In this document: in pieces, positions 43,128 through 52,565 of the stretch
Layout: the number at the start of each line of letters is the position of its first letter
How positions within the stretch are numbered: the stretch's first letter is position 1
Assembly: GCA_012522805.1 (NCBI GenBank)
Contig: JAAYJS010000016.1
Coordinates: forward strand, 1-64,000
Length of the DNA: 64,000 bases
Origin: Eubacteriaceae bacterium
GTDB lineage: Bacteria > Bacillota > Clostridia > Eubacteriales > Eubacteriaceae
Reading direction: 5' to 3'
The notes under the pieces: model-generated
What the model saw: only the letters and a program-made list of their open reading frames with translations
What the model was told of the DNA's origin: nothing
Databases searched by the model: none
Made by a program: the position numbers and the translations under genes

Positions 43128-44255
43128 TTAAGCGGCCTTCATGCTTTTTTGTACCAGATAGTGGCCTACCAATTCTTCAAAGATATGATCCCAGCTTCTG
43201 GTCAGGGCGTAGGCCCGTGCATTGACTCCCAATTGTTTTCTAAAGGCCCCATGTTGTAAAAGTGCTTCCATCTTTTCAATCAGGCTGGAAATCTCGCCGC
43301 TTTTAAAATGCAGGCCGGTTTCTTCATGGCTGATGTTTTCGCCGACACCGCCGGCATCGGCACCGATCACCGCCAATCCGGAGGCCATGGCCTCTTGAAT
43401 CACATTGCCGAAAGTTTCTGTTCCGGAGGGGCAGATGAAAATATCGGAGGAGGCATAGCATTCTGCCAAAGCATCTCCTTTCTTAAAGCCGGTAAAAACG
43501 GTATCTTCGGGTAAATGTGCCTTGCAAAAATCCAAGTAAGGGCCTTCGCCGGTCATCACCAAGGCTATTTGTTTGCCATAACGGCGGTACACCGTATTGT
43601 AGGCCTCTATCAACACATCCAGTCCCTTTTCCGCGGAGATGCGCCCCACATAGGCAAAGACCACTTTGTCCGTCAGCTTGTGTGTTTCTCTGAAGGATTG
43701 ATTTCTTTGCATAGGGTTGAAAAGCTCCGTGTCGATTCCCCGGGAGAATATTTCCGTTCTGTGAATACCCAATTGGTTTAATTTTTCTCGAGTGCCTTTT
43801 GTGGCGCATAGGGTTCGATCGTGCTGATCGTGAAACCATTTCATATAATCATCCACAAAACCCTCCAACCATTCGAGATTGTAGTATCTGAGATATTGAG
43901 AAAAATGGGTGGTGTAGGTGGAAAGTGAGGGCAACCCGCACTTTTGTGCCTGCTTAAGCCCCGCCAGCCCCATACCGAATTCCGTCATGTTGTGAACAAT
44001 ATCCGGTTTGAAATCTTCGAAGATTTGGTTGATATTAAAAATATTCGGCAGGGCCAAGCGGCATTCCGGATAAAGAAAAAATTTTAAACTGTAGTATTGC
44101 CTGACGGTTTCCGGTACGACCGCGTCTTCGTACTTGGGTGCAAAGACGCGATAGGCAATGCCCTGACGGTCAAAATAGTCGAGCATCTTTGCCATCGTAT
44201 TGGTGACCCCGTTAATTTGGGGCATAAATGTGTCAGTGAAAAGTGCCACTCTCAT
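43128..44255 (-). CDS. GT4-family glycosyltransferase
   Basis: This 375-residue GT-B enzyme begins MRVALFTDTFMPQINGV, a start typical of GT4 enzymes that glycosylate lipids. The donor-site motif is GTETFGNVIQEAMASGLAVIG in the C-terminal half. Homologues make glycolipid anchors from diacylglycerol or phosphatidylinositol. The ATG at 44255 overlaps the upstream stop as ATGA; the longer frame above it is rejected. Confidence 0.9.
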   Translation of the reverse strand: MRVALFTDTFMPQINGVTNTMAKMLDYFDRQGIAYRVFAPKYEDAVVPETVRQYYSLKFFLYPECRLALPNIFNINQIFEDFKPDIVHNMTEFGMGLAGLKQAQKCGLPSLSTYTTHFSQYLRYYNLEWLEGFVDDYMKWFHDQHDRTLCATKGTREKLNQLGIHRTEIFSRGIDTELFNPMQRNQSFRETHKLTDKVVFAYVGRISAEKGLDVLIEAYNTVYRRYGKQIALVMTGEGPYLDFCKAHLPEDTVFTGFKKGDALAECYASSDIFICPSGTETFGNVIQEAMASGLAVIGADAGGVGENISHEETGLHFKSGEISSLIEKMEALLQHGAFRKQLGVNARAYALTRSWDHIFEELVGHYLVQKSMKAA

Positions 44256-44845
44256 CGAAAACCTCCACCTTTGACAAAAGCCGGTTGCGCAAGGTACGGG
44301 TCGCAACCAACATAGCTTTTTGTCGCATAATAGGCGATGGATTCGCAGGCGACCTTGCACACTCTGTAAGCATAGAAGATGTCCAATTCAAATTGATGTT
44401 TTTCAGAAAGATAAGACTCTTGTTTGTCACAAATATATGTTTTCAAATCGCCAATCGGATTTTGATGAAAAGAAAAAACAGATTGCAGGTCGGTCATTTT
44501 TGCGTGATGTTTATTCAATCGCGCCTCGTAAACCCAGTGGCTGACCAATCGATGGAATTTCTCCTCCTTGGCATGGTAAAAACAAAAGAAGTCGCAAAGA
44601 TAGTGGCAGCATTCACCCAGCTTTTCCGAAAAATCCGCCCTAGACCACGCTTCGTTGACGAGTTGATCCACCAAATCCAAAACCGTGTCCAAGTGATTGC
44701 TCAAGGTATGGGGGCGCAGCAGGGCCTTCGGTGTACAGTCGGGTTTGATATTGCCGTAAATAAAAGCATCTGCATCTAAATCGATGGCATGGGACAATTG
44801 CCGATACAGTGTTTTTGCCATTTGTATATGTGTTGGAAAGTTCAA
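44252..44845 (-). CDS. zinc-dependent phospholipase C-like (PF00882-type) protein
   Basis: This 197-residue helical protein is rich in His and Asp (FPTHIQMAK, YGNIKPDC, GECCHYLCDFFCFYH), fitting the zinc-dependent phospholipase C/S1-P1 type fold. I choose the TTG at 44845 because AGGAGG lies six bases upstream; the frame extends further to 44878 but that would place the ribosome site inside the gene. It overlaps the glycosyltransferase by four bases, so both may act on membrane lipids. Confidence 0.78.
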   Translation of the reverse strand: MNFPTHIQMAKTLYRQLSHAIDLDADAFIYGNIKPDCTPKALLRPHTLSNHLDTVLDLVDQLVNEAWSRADFSEKLGECCHYLCDFFCFYHAKEEKFHRLVSHWVYEARLNKHHAKMTDLQSVFSFHQNPIGDLKTYICDKQESYLSEKHQFELDIFYAYRVCKVACESIAYYATKSYVGCDPYLAQPAFVKGGGFR

Positions 44846-44954
44846 GGTGTGCCTCCTATTCTTGTAATTCAGCTCCAACCTTGTTTTTATCTTACAACAA
44901 CAATAAACAGATCCTTTTAATACTAGGTTAAATCTAAGAAAAAAACCATTATAA

Positions 44955-45011
44955 AAACGCCCTTACCCGAGGCTGGTGCTTTTACACAGCACTCCGGGAA
45001 AGGGCGTTTGC
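44955..45011 (-). terminator. terminator of the alpha/beta hydrolase gene
   Basis: AAACGCCCTT / AAGGGCGTTT outer arms with inner GGTGCT/AGCACT-type stem. Confidence 0.8.
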
Positions 45012-45061
45012 TTTAGTGAGATTCTTTCGATTCACCCACCGTTTGAAATCTAATCTGTTTT

Positions 45062-46084
45062 TTATTTTGAATGCCACAGGGCTAAGCGTTCCGAGAGAAT
45101 GCGATCGCTCTCTGCTCCGGCTTTGCGGTTTGCCTCTTCATCACCACCTATAGCCAAAACACCGAAGTCGCTTGCGACAACCGTATAGGGTCGAAAGATG
45201 TGTCCCGCTTCCGGGTAAATATGCACTTCTGCCCGATCTCCCAATGCTTTACCGATTTCTTCTGCCGCACGTTCACTTTGCCACATCAAATCTTTTCCGC
45301 CGGCAAAAATGAGGGCGTTGCCTTTAAATGTTTCGATGGGAATGCGCGCCGCCTCTCGATTGGAGGCTTTTTCCGACAGGATTTCGTAGGTCGGACGGTA
45401 GGCCACGGGGGCACCGGTCATCATTTGCCACATCATTTTCATCGAAGCGCCGAAATCGCCATCTCTAAAATTGAGATAAGGCAATTCCTCGCCACCGTAG
45501 GTCCAAGACCCGGCTTGTTTTTCAAAATCCAGACCGGTGTAGTTGTAAGCCGAGGGTGCATAAAGGACGATATTATCAATTTCGGGATAGAGGATCGCCA
45601 AATTAGCGGTGAGTTCCGCGCCTTTGGAGTTGCCGATCACGGTTAGGGTCTCGGTGTTCAACCCATGGGCTTGGGCGTAATCCAAAACTTCACTGAAAAA
45701 ATCCAAGGGTATTTCGGAAAGGGTTGCTTGTTGGTTGGGTTGTCCAAAAAAGGTCAACGCCAACACCTCGTAGCCCTGTTTGGCAATAGCCGCAGCCAAC
45801 ATCTGGTTGGGTGAGCCCTCGGAACCACCGAAGGTAACCACCAAGCCGACGTGTTGTGGATCTGTGGGTTTTAAATGATAGCCGTTTAAAGTACCTTCTT
45901 GGATGGACGTCGTTGTGAATCCGGATTCGGCACTTAAAAAGGTTTGTGGATCCGCCACAGCCTGTTGCTCTGCTGCTAACTTTTTATATCGCCAATGATT
46001 GACCCCTCTTAATCCAAAAATGATGACGATGGGAATTAAAATCAACAGCAATAAAACGAGTAAAATTCTTTTTAAAATTTTCAT
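45062..46084 (-). CDS. membrane-anchored alpha/beta hydrolase (BAAT_C-like)
   Basis: This 340-residue protein has one N-terminal membrane segment (about residues 7-27) and an alpha/beta hydrolase domain. The nucleophile elbow is GNSKG with Ser near residue 150, and the catalytic His lies in YPEAGHIF. The C-terminal part resembles the acyl-CoA thioester hydrolase/bile acid-CoA acyltransferase group. Substrate unknown; acyl ester or thioester is likely by family. Single gene. Confidence 0.8.
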   Translation of the reverse strand: MKILKRILLVLLLLILIPIVIIFGLRGVNHWRYKKLAAEQQAVADPQTFLSAESGFTTTSIQEGTLNGYHLKPTDPQHVGLVVTFGGSEGSPNQMLAAAIAKQGYEVLALTFFGQPNQQATLSEIPLDFFSEVLDYAQAHGLNTETLTVIGNSKGAELTANLAILYPEIDNIVLYAPSAYNYTGLDFEKQAGSWTYGGEELPYLNFRDGDFGASMKMMWQMMTGAPVAYRPTYEILSEKASNREAARIPIETFKGNALIFAGGKDLMWQSERAAEEIGKALGDRAEVHIYPEAGHIFRPYTVVASDFGVLAIGGDEEANRKAGAESDRILSERLALWHSK

Positions 46085-46175
46085 CTTTTCCTTTTTGATA
46101 GACCGTCATGGCCATCACTCCAGATGCAAACCGAAACATCAACACACCAGAATAAAGGAGGTTGATTCGGTAACC

Positions 46176-48113
46176 TTAGCTGACTTTTGCGCCGACTTTC
46201 ATCTCTGGGTCGTCCACAGTTAAGACGGTTAATTTCTTGCCTTTGGTTGCACAGAGAATCATACCGTCGGAACGCACGCCTCTTAAGTTGACCGGTTTTA
46301 AATTGGTCACGACGATTACTTTTTTGCCGATGAGGTCTGAGGATTGGTAATGCTCGGCAATGCCGGAAACAATTTGACGTTTTTCTGAACCCAAATCCAA
46401 TTGGAAAACCAGCAAGCGATCGGCGTCCGGGTGTTGGTCACAGCTCAATACCTCTGCCACCTTCATCTCCACAGCGGCAAAATCGTCAATGGTAATTTTA
46501 CCTTCCCCTTGATCCTGAGATGTGGGTTGCTTTTTTGGAGCCGGTGCTTTTTTCTTTTCTTCCTTTTCTTTCTTAGGCAACTCCACCCTGGGGAAGAGCG
46601 GATCGTGTCGGACAACGGTTACCCCTTCGGGGTACCTGCCAAAGCTTTGTAGGCTTTCCCAAGTCTGTGCTGTTTCCGGAACCTCGAGTTGCTCCAGAAT
46701 CGCGCTGCCGGTTTGAGGCAAGAAGGGTTGAAGCAAAACCGCCACCATGCGCAGGGTCTCGGTTAAGTGGTACATCACGTTGGCCAAGAGGGGGTGTTTG
46801 TCCTCTTCCTTGATCAAGAGCCACGGTGTATTTTCGTCGATGTATTTGTTGGCTCTGGACACCAGTTTCCAAATATGTTCCAAGGCTTTGCTGCAGTCCG
46901 GCAGCTCCATGGCTTCCGCCACCGACTTCGGTGTTTGAAGTGCCAATGCCTGTAGGTCTTCATCGAAGTCGCCACCGGTTCGTTTTTCCGGAATGGTCCC
47001 TTCAAAGTATTTAACCGTCATGGCAACCGTACGGCTTAACAGATTTCCCAAGTCGTTGGCCAAGTCGGCGTTGATGTGGGAGACCAACAAGTCCTCGTTG
47101 TAAATACCGTCGGAGCCAAAGGTCATCTCGCGCAATACGTGGTAGCGCAAGGCATCGACCCCGTATTTATCCGCTAATACCACGGGATCCACCACGTTGC
47201 CGACGGATTTTGACATCTTGCCGCCTTTCAATAAGATCCAGCCGTGGCCGTACACTTTTTTAGGTAAGGGCAAGCCCGCCGCCATCAACAAGATGGGCCA
47301 ATAAATGGTGTGAAAACGGATGATGTCTTTACCAACCATGTGGATATCTGCCGGCCAGTACTTGTCCATGAGTTGGGGTTTATCGTTTCGATAACCCAAA
47401 GCGGAAATATAGTTGGGCAAAGCGTCGATCCAAACATAAACCACGTGGCCCGGATCGAAGCTGACGGGAACACCCCAGTTAAAGGAGGTACGGGAAACGC
47501 AAAGGTCTTGCAAGCCCGGTTTGATGAAATTGTTGATCATTTCATTTTTTCGGGATTCCGGTGTGATGAAATCCGGATTTTCTTCGATGTGCTTTAAGAG
47601 GCGATCGGCGTAGTTGGACAGTTTTAGAAAGTAGGCCTCCTCCGATGCTTGTTGCACCTCTCTATGGCAGTCGGGGCATTTGCCGTCGACCAATTGGCCG
47701 TCCGTCCAAAAACTCTCGCAGGGTGTGCAATAAGCCCCTTCGTATTGACCTTTGTAAATATCTCCCTGATCGTACAATTGTTTGAAAATCGCTTGAACCG
47801 TTTTAATATGTTCCGGGTCCGTGGTTCGGATGTATTGATCGTAGTCGATATCCAATTTTTCCCAAAGTGCTTTGATGGTGACCGTCGCTTCGTCCACAAA
47901 GGTTTGGGGATCCTTGCCGGCTTCTTCAGCACTTTGCTGAATTTTTTGTCCGTGCTCATCGGTGCCGGTTAAAAAATACGCATCGTATCCCAATAGTTTT
48001 TTAAAACGACAAATAGAATCCGACGCCACCGTGGTATAGGTGTGTCCGATGTGCAAATCGCCGCTGGGGTAATAGATCGGCGTCGTGATGTAAAATGTTT
48101 TCTTTTCTGCCAT
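46176..48113 (-). CDS. metG: methionyl-tRNA synthetase
   Basis: This 645-residue class I synthetase has the HIGH motif in PSGDLHIGHTYT, a zinc finger with CTPCES and CPDC, GGKMSKSVGN (KMSKS), an anticodon domain and a C-terminal tRNA-binding (Trbp/OB) domain from about residue 545. A GAAGGAAGGA ribosome site lies upstream of the ATG. It is preceded by a T-box leader and its own promoter. Confidence 0.96.
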   Translation of the reverse strand: MAEKKTFYITTPIYYPSGDLHIGHTYTTVASDSICRFKKLLGYDAYFLTGTDEHGQKIQQSAEEAGKDPQTFVDEATVTIKALWEKLDIDYDQYIRTTDPEHIKTVQAIFKQLYDQGDIYKGQYEGAYCTPCESFWTDGQLVDGKCPDCHREVQQASEEAYFLKLSNYADRLLKHIEENPDFITPESRKNEMINNFIKPGLQDLCVSRTSFNWGVPVSFDPGHVVYVWIDALPNYISALGYRNDKPQLMDKYWPADIHMVGKDIIRFHTIYWPILLMAAGLPLPKKVYGHGWILLKGGKMSKSVGNVVDPVVLADKYGVDALRYHVLREMTFGSDGIYNEDLLVSHINADLANDLGNLLSRTVAMTVKYFEGTIPEKRTGGDFDEDLQALALQTPKSVAEAMELPDCSKALEHIWKLVSRANKYIDENTPWLLIKEEDKHPLLANVMYHLTETLRMVAVLLQPFLPQTGSAILEQLEVPETAQTWESLQSFGRYPEGVTVVRHDPLFPRVELPKKEKEEKKKAPAPKKQPTSQDQGEGKITIDDFAAVEMKVAEVLSCDQHPDADRLLVFQLDLGSEKRQIVSGIAEHYQSSDLIGKKVIVVTNLKPVNLRGVRSDGMILCATKGKKLTVLTVDDPEMKVGAKVS

Positions 48114-48140
48114 GATATTCTGATATTCCTTCCTTCATAT

Positions 48141-48372
48141 AAAAAACCTCCGTCAACAAAGGACGAAGGTCTCGTGGTACCACCTTATTTTGTGGCTTGC
48201 GCCACCTCATGCCATAACGTCGGCCAACGTCCCTCCCTCACCGCTCCTATTTGGATCGGCTTGAAAGGGCAGCTCCAAGACCATGTTCAAGGGGTTTACT
48301 CATCGACTCACACCGACCGTCGACTCTCTGGAGATGCCACCCACTTTACTCTTCTCTTCTCTGCCTTTATGT
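48141..48372 (-). promoter_or_regulatory. T-box leader (methionine specifier) of metG
   Basis: Minus-strand RNA from about 48372 contains a stem I with AGAGAG and GGTGTGAG segments, an AUG that can act as specifier (48282-48284), the conserved T-box AAGGTGGTACCACG (within 48171-48186), and a terminator (ACCTTCGTC / GACGGAGGT) with U-run at 48141-48170. Uncharged tRNA-Met would stabilise the antiterminator and let metG be transcribed. Confidence 0.93.
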
Positions 48373-48377
48373 GCTTC

Positions 48378-48406
48378 ATTATAACGGATAGATCGCAACC
48401 TGTAAA
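48378..48406 (-). promoter_or_regulatory. promoter of metG T-box transcript
   Basis: Minus-strand TTTACA (48401-48406), 17-base spacer, TATAAT (48378-48383), immediately downstream of rsmI. Confidence 0.82.
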
Positions 48407-48420
48407 GGCTGAGGGAGCAT

Positions 48421-49251
48421 TTAGCATTTTAATTGTTTGTAAATTTCCCGTCTGGGGCGTCCGGTATTTTGCGCGATGCGCCTCATCGCCTCTTTCTCTG
48501 TCAGGCCTTGGGCACAATAATAGTCCCTCTGCTCCTCGATGGTTTTCCCGGCAAGGGGATCGGTTTTTTCACCGGCTGTCCCCCCTTCCACCACGATGAC
48601 AAATTCTCCTCTTGGCGCTTTCTCCGTAAAGTAGGCCAAAAGTTCTGCCACCGATCCTCTCAAAGTCTCCTCGTAGCGTTTGGTTATTTCCCGGGAAATA
48701 CTGATGCGCCGCTCTCCAATTCCGGCTTCTAAAGCCTTTAATGTTTTTAAAAGCCGGTGGGGGCTTTCATAGAGAATCACCGTGTCGCAACAGGACACTA
48801 CCCGCTGGATCCCTTCTTTAAAACCTTTGGTCTGTTTGGGCAAAAATCCGAGAAATAAAAAACTCTCCGTGCTGAGACCGGACAAGAGCAAGGCGCACAA
48901 ACCCGCATTGGCACCGGGAATCACCTCGATGGGAATATGCTCTTCGATACACTTGCTGCTCAAGCGATAGCCCGGGTCCGAAATAAGGGGCATACCAGCA
49001 TCGGAAACCAAAGCGATGTTCTCCCCTTTTTTTAAACGTTGAATCAAGGGCACCATGGCCTTCTCTTCATTGAATTTTTGATAGGCGATGAGCTTGTTTT
49101 TAATCTCATAATGGTTGAGTAGTTTGATGGTTTGTCTGGTATCTTCCGCCGCAATCACATCGACTTCACCTAAAATGCGCAAAGCCCTTAGGGTGATGTC
49201 TTCTAGGTTGCCGATGGGTGTGGCGACCAGATACAACTTTCCGGTGCTCAT
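48421..49251 (-). CDS. rsmI: 16S rRNA (cytidine-1402-2'-O)-methyltransferase
   Basis: This 276-residue SAM enzyme of the tetrapyrrole-methylase superfamily has LYLVATPIGNLEDITLRAL at the N-terminus, AAEDTRQT, and SDAGMPLISDPGYRL. It methylates the ribose of C1402 in 16S rRNA. The start is an ATGA overlap with the FAD oxidoreductase gene. It ends the dnaB-oxidoreductase-rsmI block. Confidence 0.95.
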   Translation of the reverse strand: MSTGKLYLVATPIGNLEDITLRALRILGEVDVIAAEDTRQTIKLLNHYEIKNKLIAYQKFNEEKAMVPLIQRLKKGENIALVSDAGMPLISDPGYRLSSKCIEEHIPIEVIPGANAGLCALLLSGLSTESFLFLGFLPKQTKGFKEGIQRVVSCCDTVILYESPHRLLKTLKALEAGIGERRISISREITKRYEETLRGSVAELLAYFTEKAPRGEFVIVVEGGTAGEKTDPLAGKTIEEQRDYYCAQGLTEKEAMRRIAQNTGRPRREIYKQLKC

Positions 49252-50642
49252 TTCTCCAAGAGACAATGGGCTACGTACACACCATTGGCGGAGGCCTGCA
49301 TCAACCCACGGGTGATACCTGCACCGTCTCCCAATACATAGAGATTTTGAATGTTGGTTTCGAAACGATCGTCGATCAGAACTTTATTGGAGTAAAATTT
49401 AACCTCCACACCGTACAACAAGGTTTCTTCACTGGCCAAACCCGGAGATACCTGGTCCAGGGCTTGAATCATCTCGTCGATGTCTTTCATGATGCGGTAG
49501 GGCAAGACCAAGCCCAAGTCGCCGGGAACTGCGTCCAATAAGGTCGGTACGATATTGTTTCGGTAAAGACGCTCGCCGTCGGTTCGTCTTCCCCGGATAA
49601 AGTCGCCGTAGCGTTGCACCAAAATTTTGTTGCCCGTCAGCATGTTGCCGAGACTGGCAATGTGTTGCCCATAGGCAATGGGAGCGTTAAAGGGTTTGGT
49701 AAACCCTTTGGAGACCAAAAGCGCAAAATTGGTATTATCGGTCTTCAATTCTTTTGCTTTGTAGCTGTGTCCGTTTACCACCGCCAGATTGTTGTCGTAA
49801 ATTTCTGTGGAGACGACACCGCCGGGGTTGGAGCAGAAGGTCCGCACCTTGTCGTCGAAGGTGGGGGTATAGTACACCAGTTTGCCCTCGTAGAGGGATT
49901 CGTTGATTTCTTCCATGATTTCGTTTCGGGTTTCTACGCGAACACCGATATCCACTTTGCCGACTTCCGTCGAAATCTCGTAGGTATCGCACATGGTTTT
50001 AAACCACTCGGAGCCATCTCGGCCAATGGCTACCAGCACATTGTCGCCGTAAAAGGCTTCATCCTTCTCGGTTATCACCCCCATCGCTTGTCCCCCCTCG
50101 ACGATTAAGCTTTTAGCCGGGGTTCTAAAACGAATTTCGACGCCCAATTCTTCGATGAGGTGCTTTTCAATGCTGCCGTAAATCTCGTAACCCACTTCCG
50201 TTCCCATATGGCGGATCGGGCATTCGATGAGTTTTAAATTGGCTTTAATGGCCTTGGTACGGATGTTGCGGATTTTTTCCGGATTGTCCAGTCCATGTAC
50301 TTTGGGGTCGGCACCGAATTGAATGTAGTGATCGTCGACATAGGAGATCAACTCCTTGGTTTTTTGGTATCCGATGATTTCAGGCAGTTCGCCACCTACA
50401 TCGGGAGACAAGGACAACTTACCGTCGGAATAAGCCCCTGCACCGGCAAAGCCGGTGGTAATGTTACAGGGTTTGCAGCCGATACACACATTGGTTTTGC
50501 GTTTCGGACAGATCCGCTTTTTCATGGCGTTGCCCTTTTCCAACATCAGTACTTTTAAATCAGGTTTGTTTTTTTTCAGTTCCAGAGCTGCAAAGATACC
50601 TGCAGGGCCGGCACCGATAATGATCACATCGTAAGAGTTCAT
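49248..50642 (-). CDS. FAD-dependent oxidoreductase, unknown substrate
   Basis: This 464-residue flavoprotein has the dinucleotide motif VIIIGAGPAGIFAALEL near the N-terminus and VLGDGAGITRGLMQA near the C-terminus. A Cys-rich loop (CPKRKTNVCIGCKPC) at about 50-70 is notable and may bind metal or be redox active. This subfamily is widespread in Clostridia but its reaction is unclear. ATG 50642 follows AAAGGA; a start at 50669 overlapping the dnaB stop is also possible. Confidence 0.85.
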   Translation of the reverse strand: MNSYDVIIIGAGPAGIFAALELKKNKPDLKVLMLEKGNAMKKRICPKRKTNVCIGCKPCNITTGFAGAGAYSDGKLSLSPDVGGELPEIIGYQKTKELISYVDDHYIQFGADPKVHGLDNPEKIRNIRTKAIKANLKLIECPIRHMGTEVGYEIYGSIEKHLIEELGVEIRFRTPAKSLIVEGGQAMGVITEKDEAFYGDNVLVAIGRDGSEWFKTMCDTYEISTEVGKVDIGVRVETRNEIMEEINESLYEGKLVYYTPTFDDKVRTFCSNPGGVVSTEIYDNNLAVVNGHSYKAKELKTDNTNFALLVSKGFTKPFNAPIAYGQHIASLGNMLTGNKILVQRYGDFIRGRRTDGERLYRNNIVPTLLDAVPGDLGLVLPYRIMKDIDEMIQALDQVSPGLASEETLLYGVEVKFYSNKVLIDDRFETNIQNLYVLGDGAGITRGLMQASANGVYVAHCLLEK

Positions 50643-50668
50643 TTTATATTCCTTTGGCTTTCTAATCA

Positions 50669-51997
50669 TCAATATTCTTCTAAAATCAAGTCGTTAAAAC
50701 GCGTATGTTCAGGCATCCAACCCAATTTAAAACGGGTGGTGGGACCGTTACGCTGTTTGGCGATCTCTAATTCTGCCAGGTAGGGATTGCCGTTTTCTTT
50801 ATCGTAGTAATGTTCTCTGTATAAAAACATAACGACGTCGGCATCCTGCTCGATAGAGCCGGACTCCCTTAAGTCGGACAACATGGGGTGGTGGTCTTTT
50901 CTGGCCTCCGGCATACGACTGAGTTGAGACAAACACACCACGGGGCATTGCATTTCCCGGGCTAAAATTTTAAGTCCTCGGGACATTTCCGACACCTCTT
51001 GCTGTCTGTTTTCCGTAAAACTCTTGGAAGCCATCAATTGCAAGTAGTCGATGACAATTAAGTCCAATCCTTTTTCCATTTTCATGCGGCGACACTTGCT
51101 GCGTATCTCACTCACCGAAATACCCGGGGTATCGTCGATTTCGATGGTGGTTTTAAACAATCTGGTATAAGCGTTGGCCAAATCGGTCCAATCCTTTTCT
51201 TCCAGCTCTCCGGTTCGCAATTTATTGCTGTCGATGAGGCCAACAGAGCACAAGATACGCTGCACCAATTGAATCTCCGACATTTCTAAGGAAAATATGG
51301 CCACCTTGGTGCCCTCCGCTAAAGCTGTATTGGTAGCGATGTTCAACGCCAAGGCCGTTTTACCCATAGAAGGCCTTGCCGCAATAAAGATAAGGTCGGA
51401 GGGTTGCAAGCCGGCGGTGTACATATCCAATTCGGAAAACCCCGTGGACAATCCCGTCAGCTTCCCTTTGTTTTTTGAAATTTCTTCAATTTTTTGCAGA
51501 GTCTCTCCCAAGACGTCCTGGATGCTTTTAAAATCTCGGTTGTAGGTGCCCTGACTGATGGAGAAAATGCTTTTTTCCGCCTCTTCCATGATGTCCTCTA
51601 GTTCTTCCGGGCGGGTATAACAATCTTCTACGATTTTTTGCGCCATGGCGATCATCGCTCTGAGAACCGATTTCGATTTGACGATTTCGCAATAATGCTC
51701 GCAATTGCGCTCCAAGGGCACCTGGTAGATTTGCTCCGCTAGGGTTTCGGCACCCCCCACCTCCTCCAGGACACCGCGGCTTTCCAACAACGCCACCAGG
51801 GTGACGGGATCTATGGGTTTTGCATCTTCATGGAGGTCTACCATAGCTTGGTAAATCGTCGCGTTTGCTTTGTCGAAAAAATCATCGGCACGGAGAATTT
51901 GCATCGCCGTCACTAAGTTTTCCTCATTCATGAGAATGGCACCTAAAACCGATTTTTCAGCCTCTCTGCTGTAGGGGGCTTTTCCTTTTTGTACCAT
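50669..51997 (-). CDS. dnaB: replicative DNA helicase
   Basis: This 442-residue hexameric helicase has the N-terminal DnaB domain (PYSREAEKSVLGAIL), RecA-like domain with Walker A ARPSMGKTALALN, Walker B DLIVIDYLQLM and the C-terminal Arg finger region. It unwinds DNA at the fork. Gene order rplI-dnaB follows the Firmicutes pattern. Confidence 0.96.
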   Translation of the reverse strand: MVQKGKAPYSREAEKSVLGAILMNEENLVTAMQILRADDFFDKANATIYQAMVDLHEDAKPIDPVTLVALLESRGVLEEVGGAETLAEQIYQVPLERNCEHYCEIVKSKSVLRAMIAMAQKIVEDCYTRPEELEDIMEEAEKSIFSISQGTYNRDFKSIQDVLGETLQKIEEISKNKGKLTGLSTGFSELDMYTAGLQPSDLIFIAARPSMGKTALALNIATNTALAEGTKVAIFSLEMSEIQLVQRILCSVGLIDSNKLRTGELEEKDWTDLANAYTRLFKTTIEIDDTPGISVSEIRSKCRRMKMEKGLDLIVIDYLQLMASKSFTENRQQEVSEMSRGLKILAREMQCPVVCLSQLSRMPEARKDHHPMLSDLRESGSIEQDADVVMFLYREHYYDKENGNPYLAELEIAKQRNGPTTRFKLGWMPEHTRFNDLILEEY

Positions 51998-52118
51998 TGT
52001 GCTTTCCTCGTTGGTTTGAATCTTACATAAACACAGCCCATGGACCGTATCTCACAAAAGATAAAAATGTCATCATGGGCTTTTACATGGTTCGGGTCTT
52101 ATTTGTGTTGTTAACGGA

Positions 52119-52565
52119 TTATTCCGCCTCGACTTTAACGGTTAATTGTCCTTCAATCCCTGTGTACACTTTAACGGGAATGGTAAAGCTGCCGATGTTT
52201 CGGATGGGGTCGACTAAAACGATTTTGCGTTTATCGATGGCAATATCTTTTTGATCTTTCAGAGCTTCGGCCACATCTTTATTGGTGACAGAGCCAAAGA
52301 GGGTACCTTCCGGGGAAGATTTTTTAGAAATGTTCAACGTAATATCGTTGATTTGTGCTGCCAAATCTTCAGCGGCTGCTTTTTCCGCTTCTAATTGTGC
52401 CGCTCTTTCTTCCTTTGCCTTTTCTGCATTGGCGATATTTTCTTTGGTCCCTTCTAGAGCCAAACCGCTGGGTATCAGGTAATTTCGACCATAACCCATT
52501 TTAACATCCACAATGTCTCCTGCATTGCCTAGTTTTTCTACATCTTGTAACAGTACTACTTTCAT
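52119..52565 (-). CDS. rplI: 50S ribosomal protein L9
   Basis: This 148-residue protein has the N-terminal rRNA-binding domain (VILLQDV-type start, GYGRNYLIPSGLA) followed by a long helix and a C-terminal domain. It overlaps gdpP by four bases. Length and motifs are standard. Confidence 0.96.
   Translation of the reverse strand: MKVVLLQDVEKLGNAGDIVDVKMGYGRNYLIPSGLALEGTKENIANAEKAKEERAAQLEAEKAAAEDLAAQINDITLNISKKSSPEGTLFGSVTNKDVAEALKDQKDIAIDKRKIVLVDPIRNIGSFTIPVKVYTGIEGQLTVKVEAE

Noticed and set aside
48042-48599. 185-codon plus-strand frame across the T-box and rsmI end
   Set aside because: It is the antisense of a T-box leader and of rsmI; no ribosome site.
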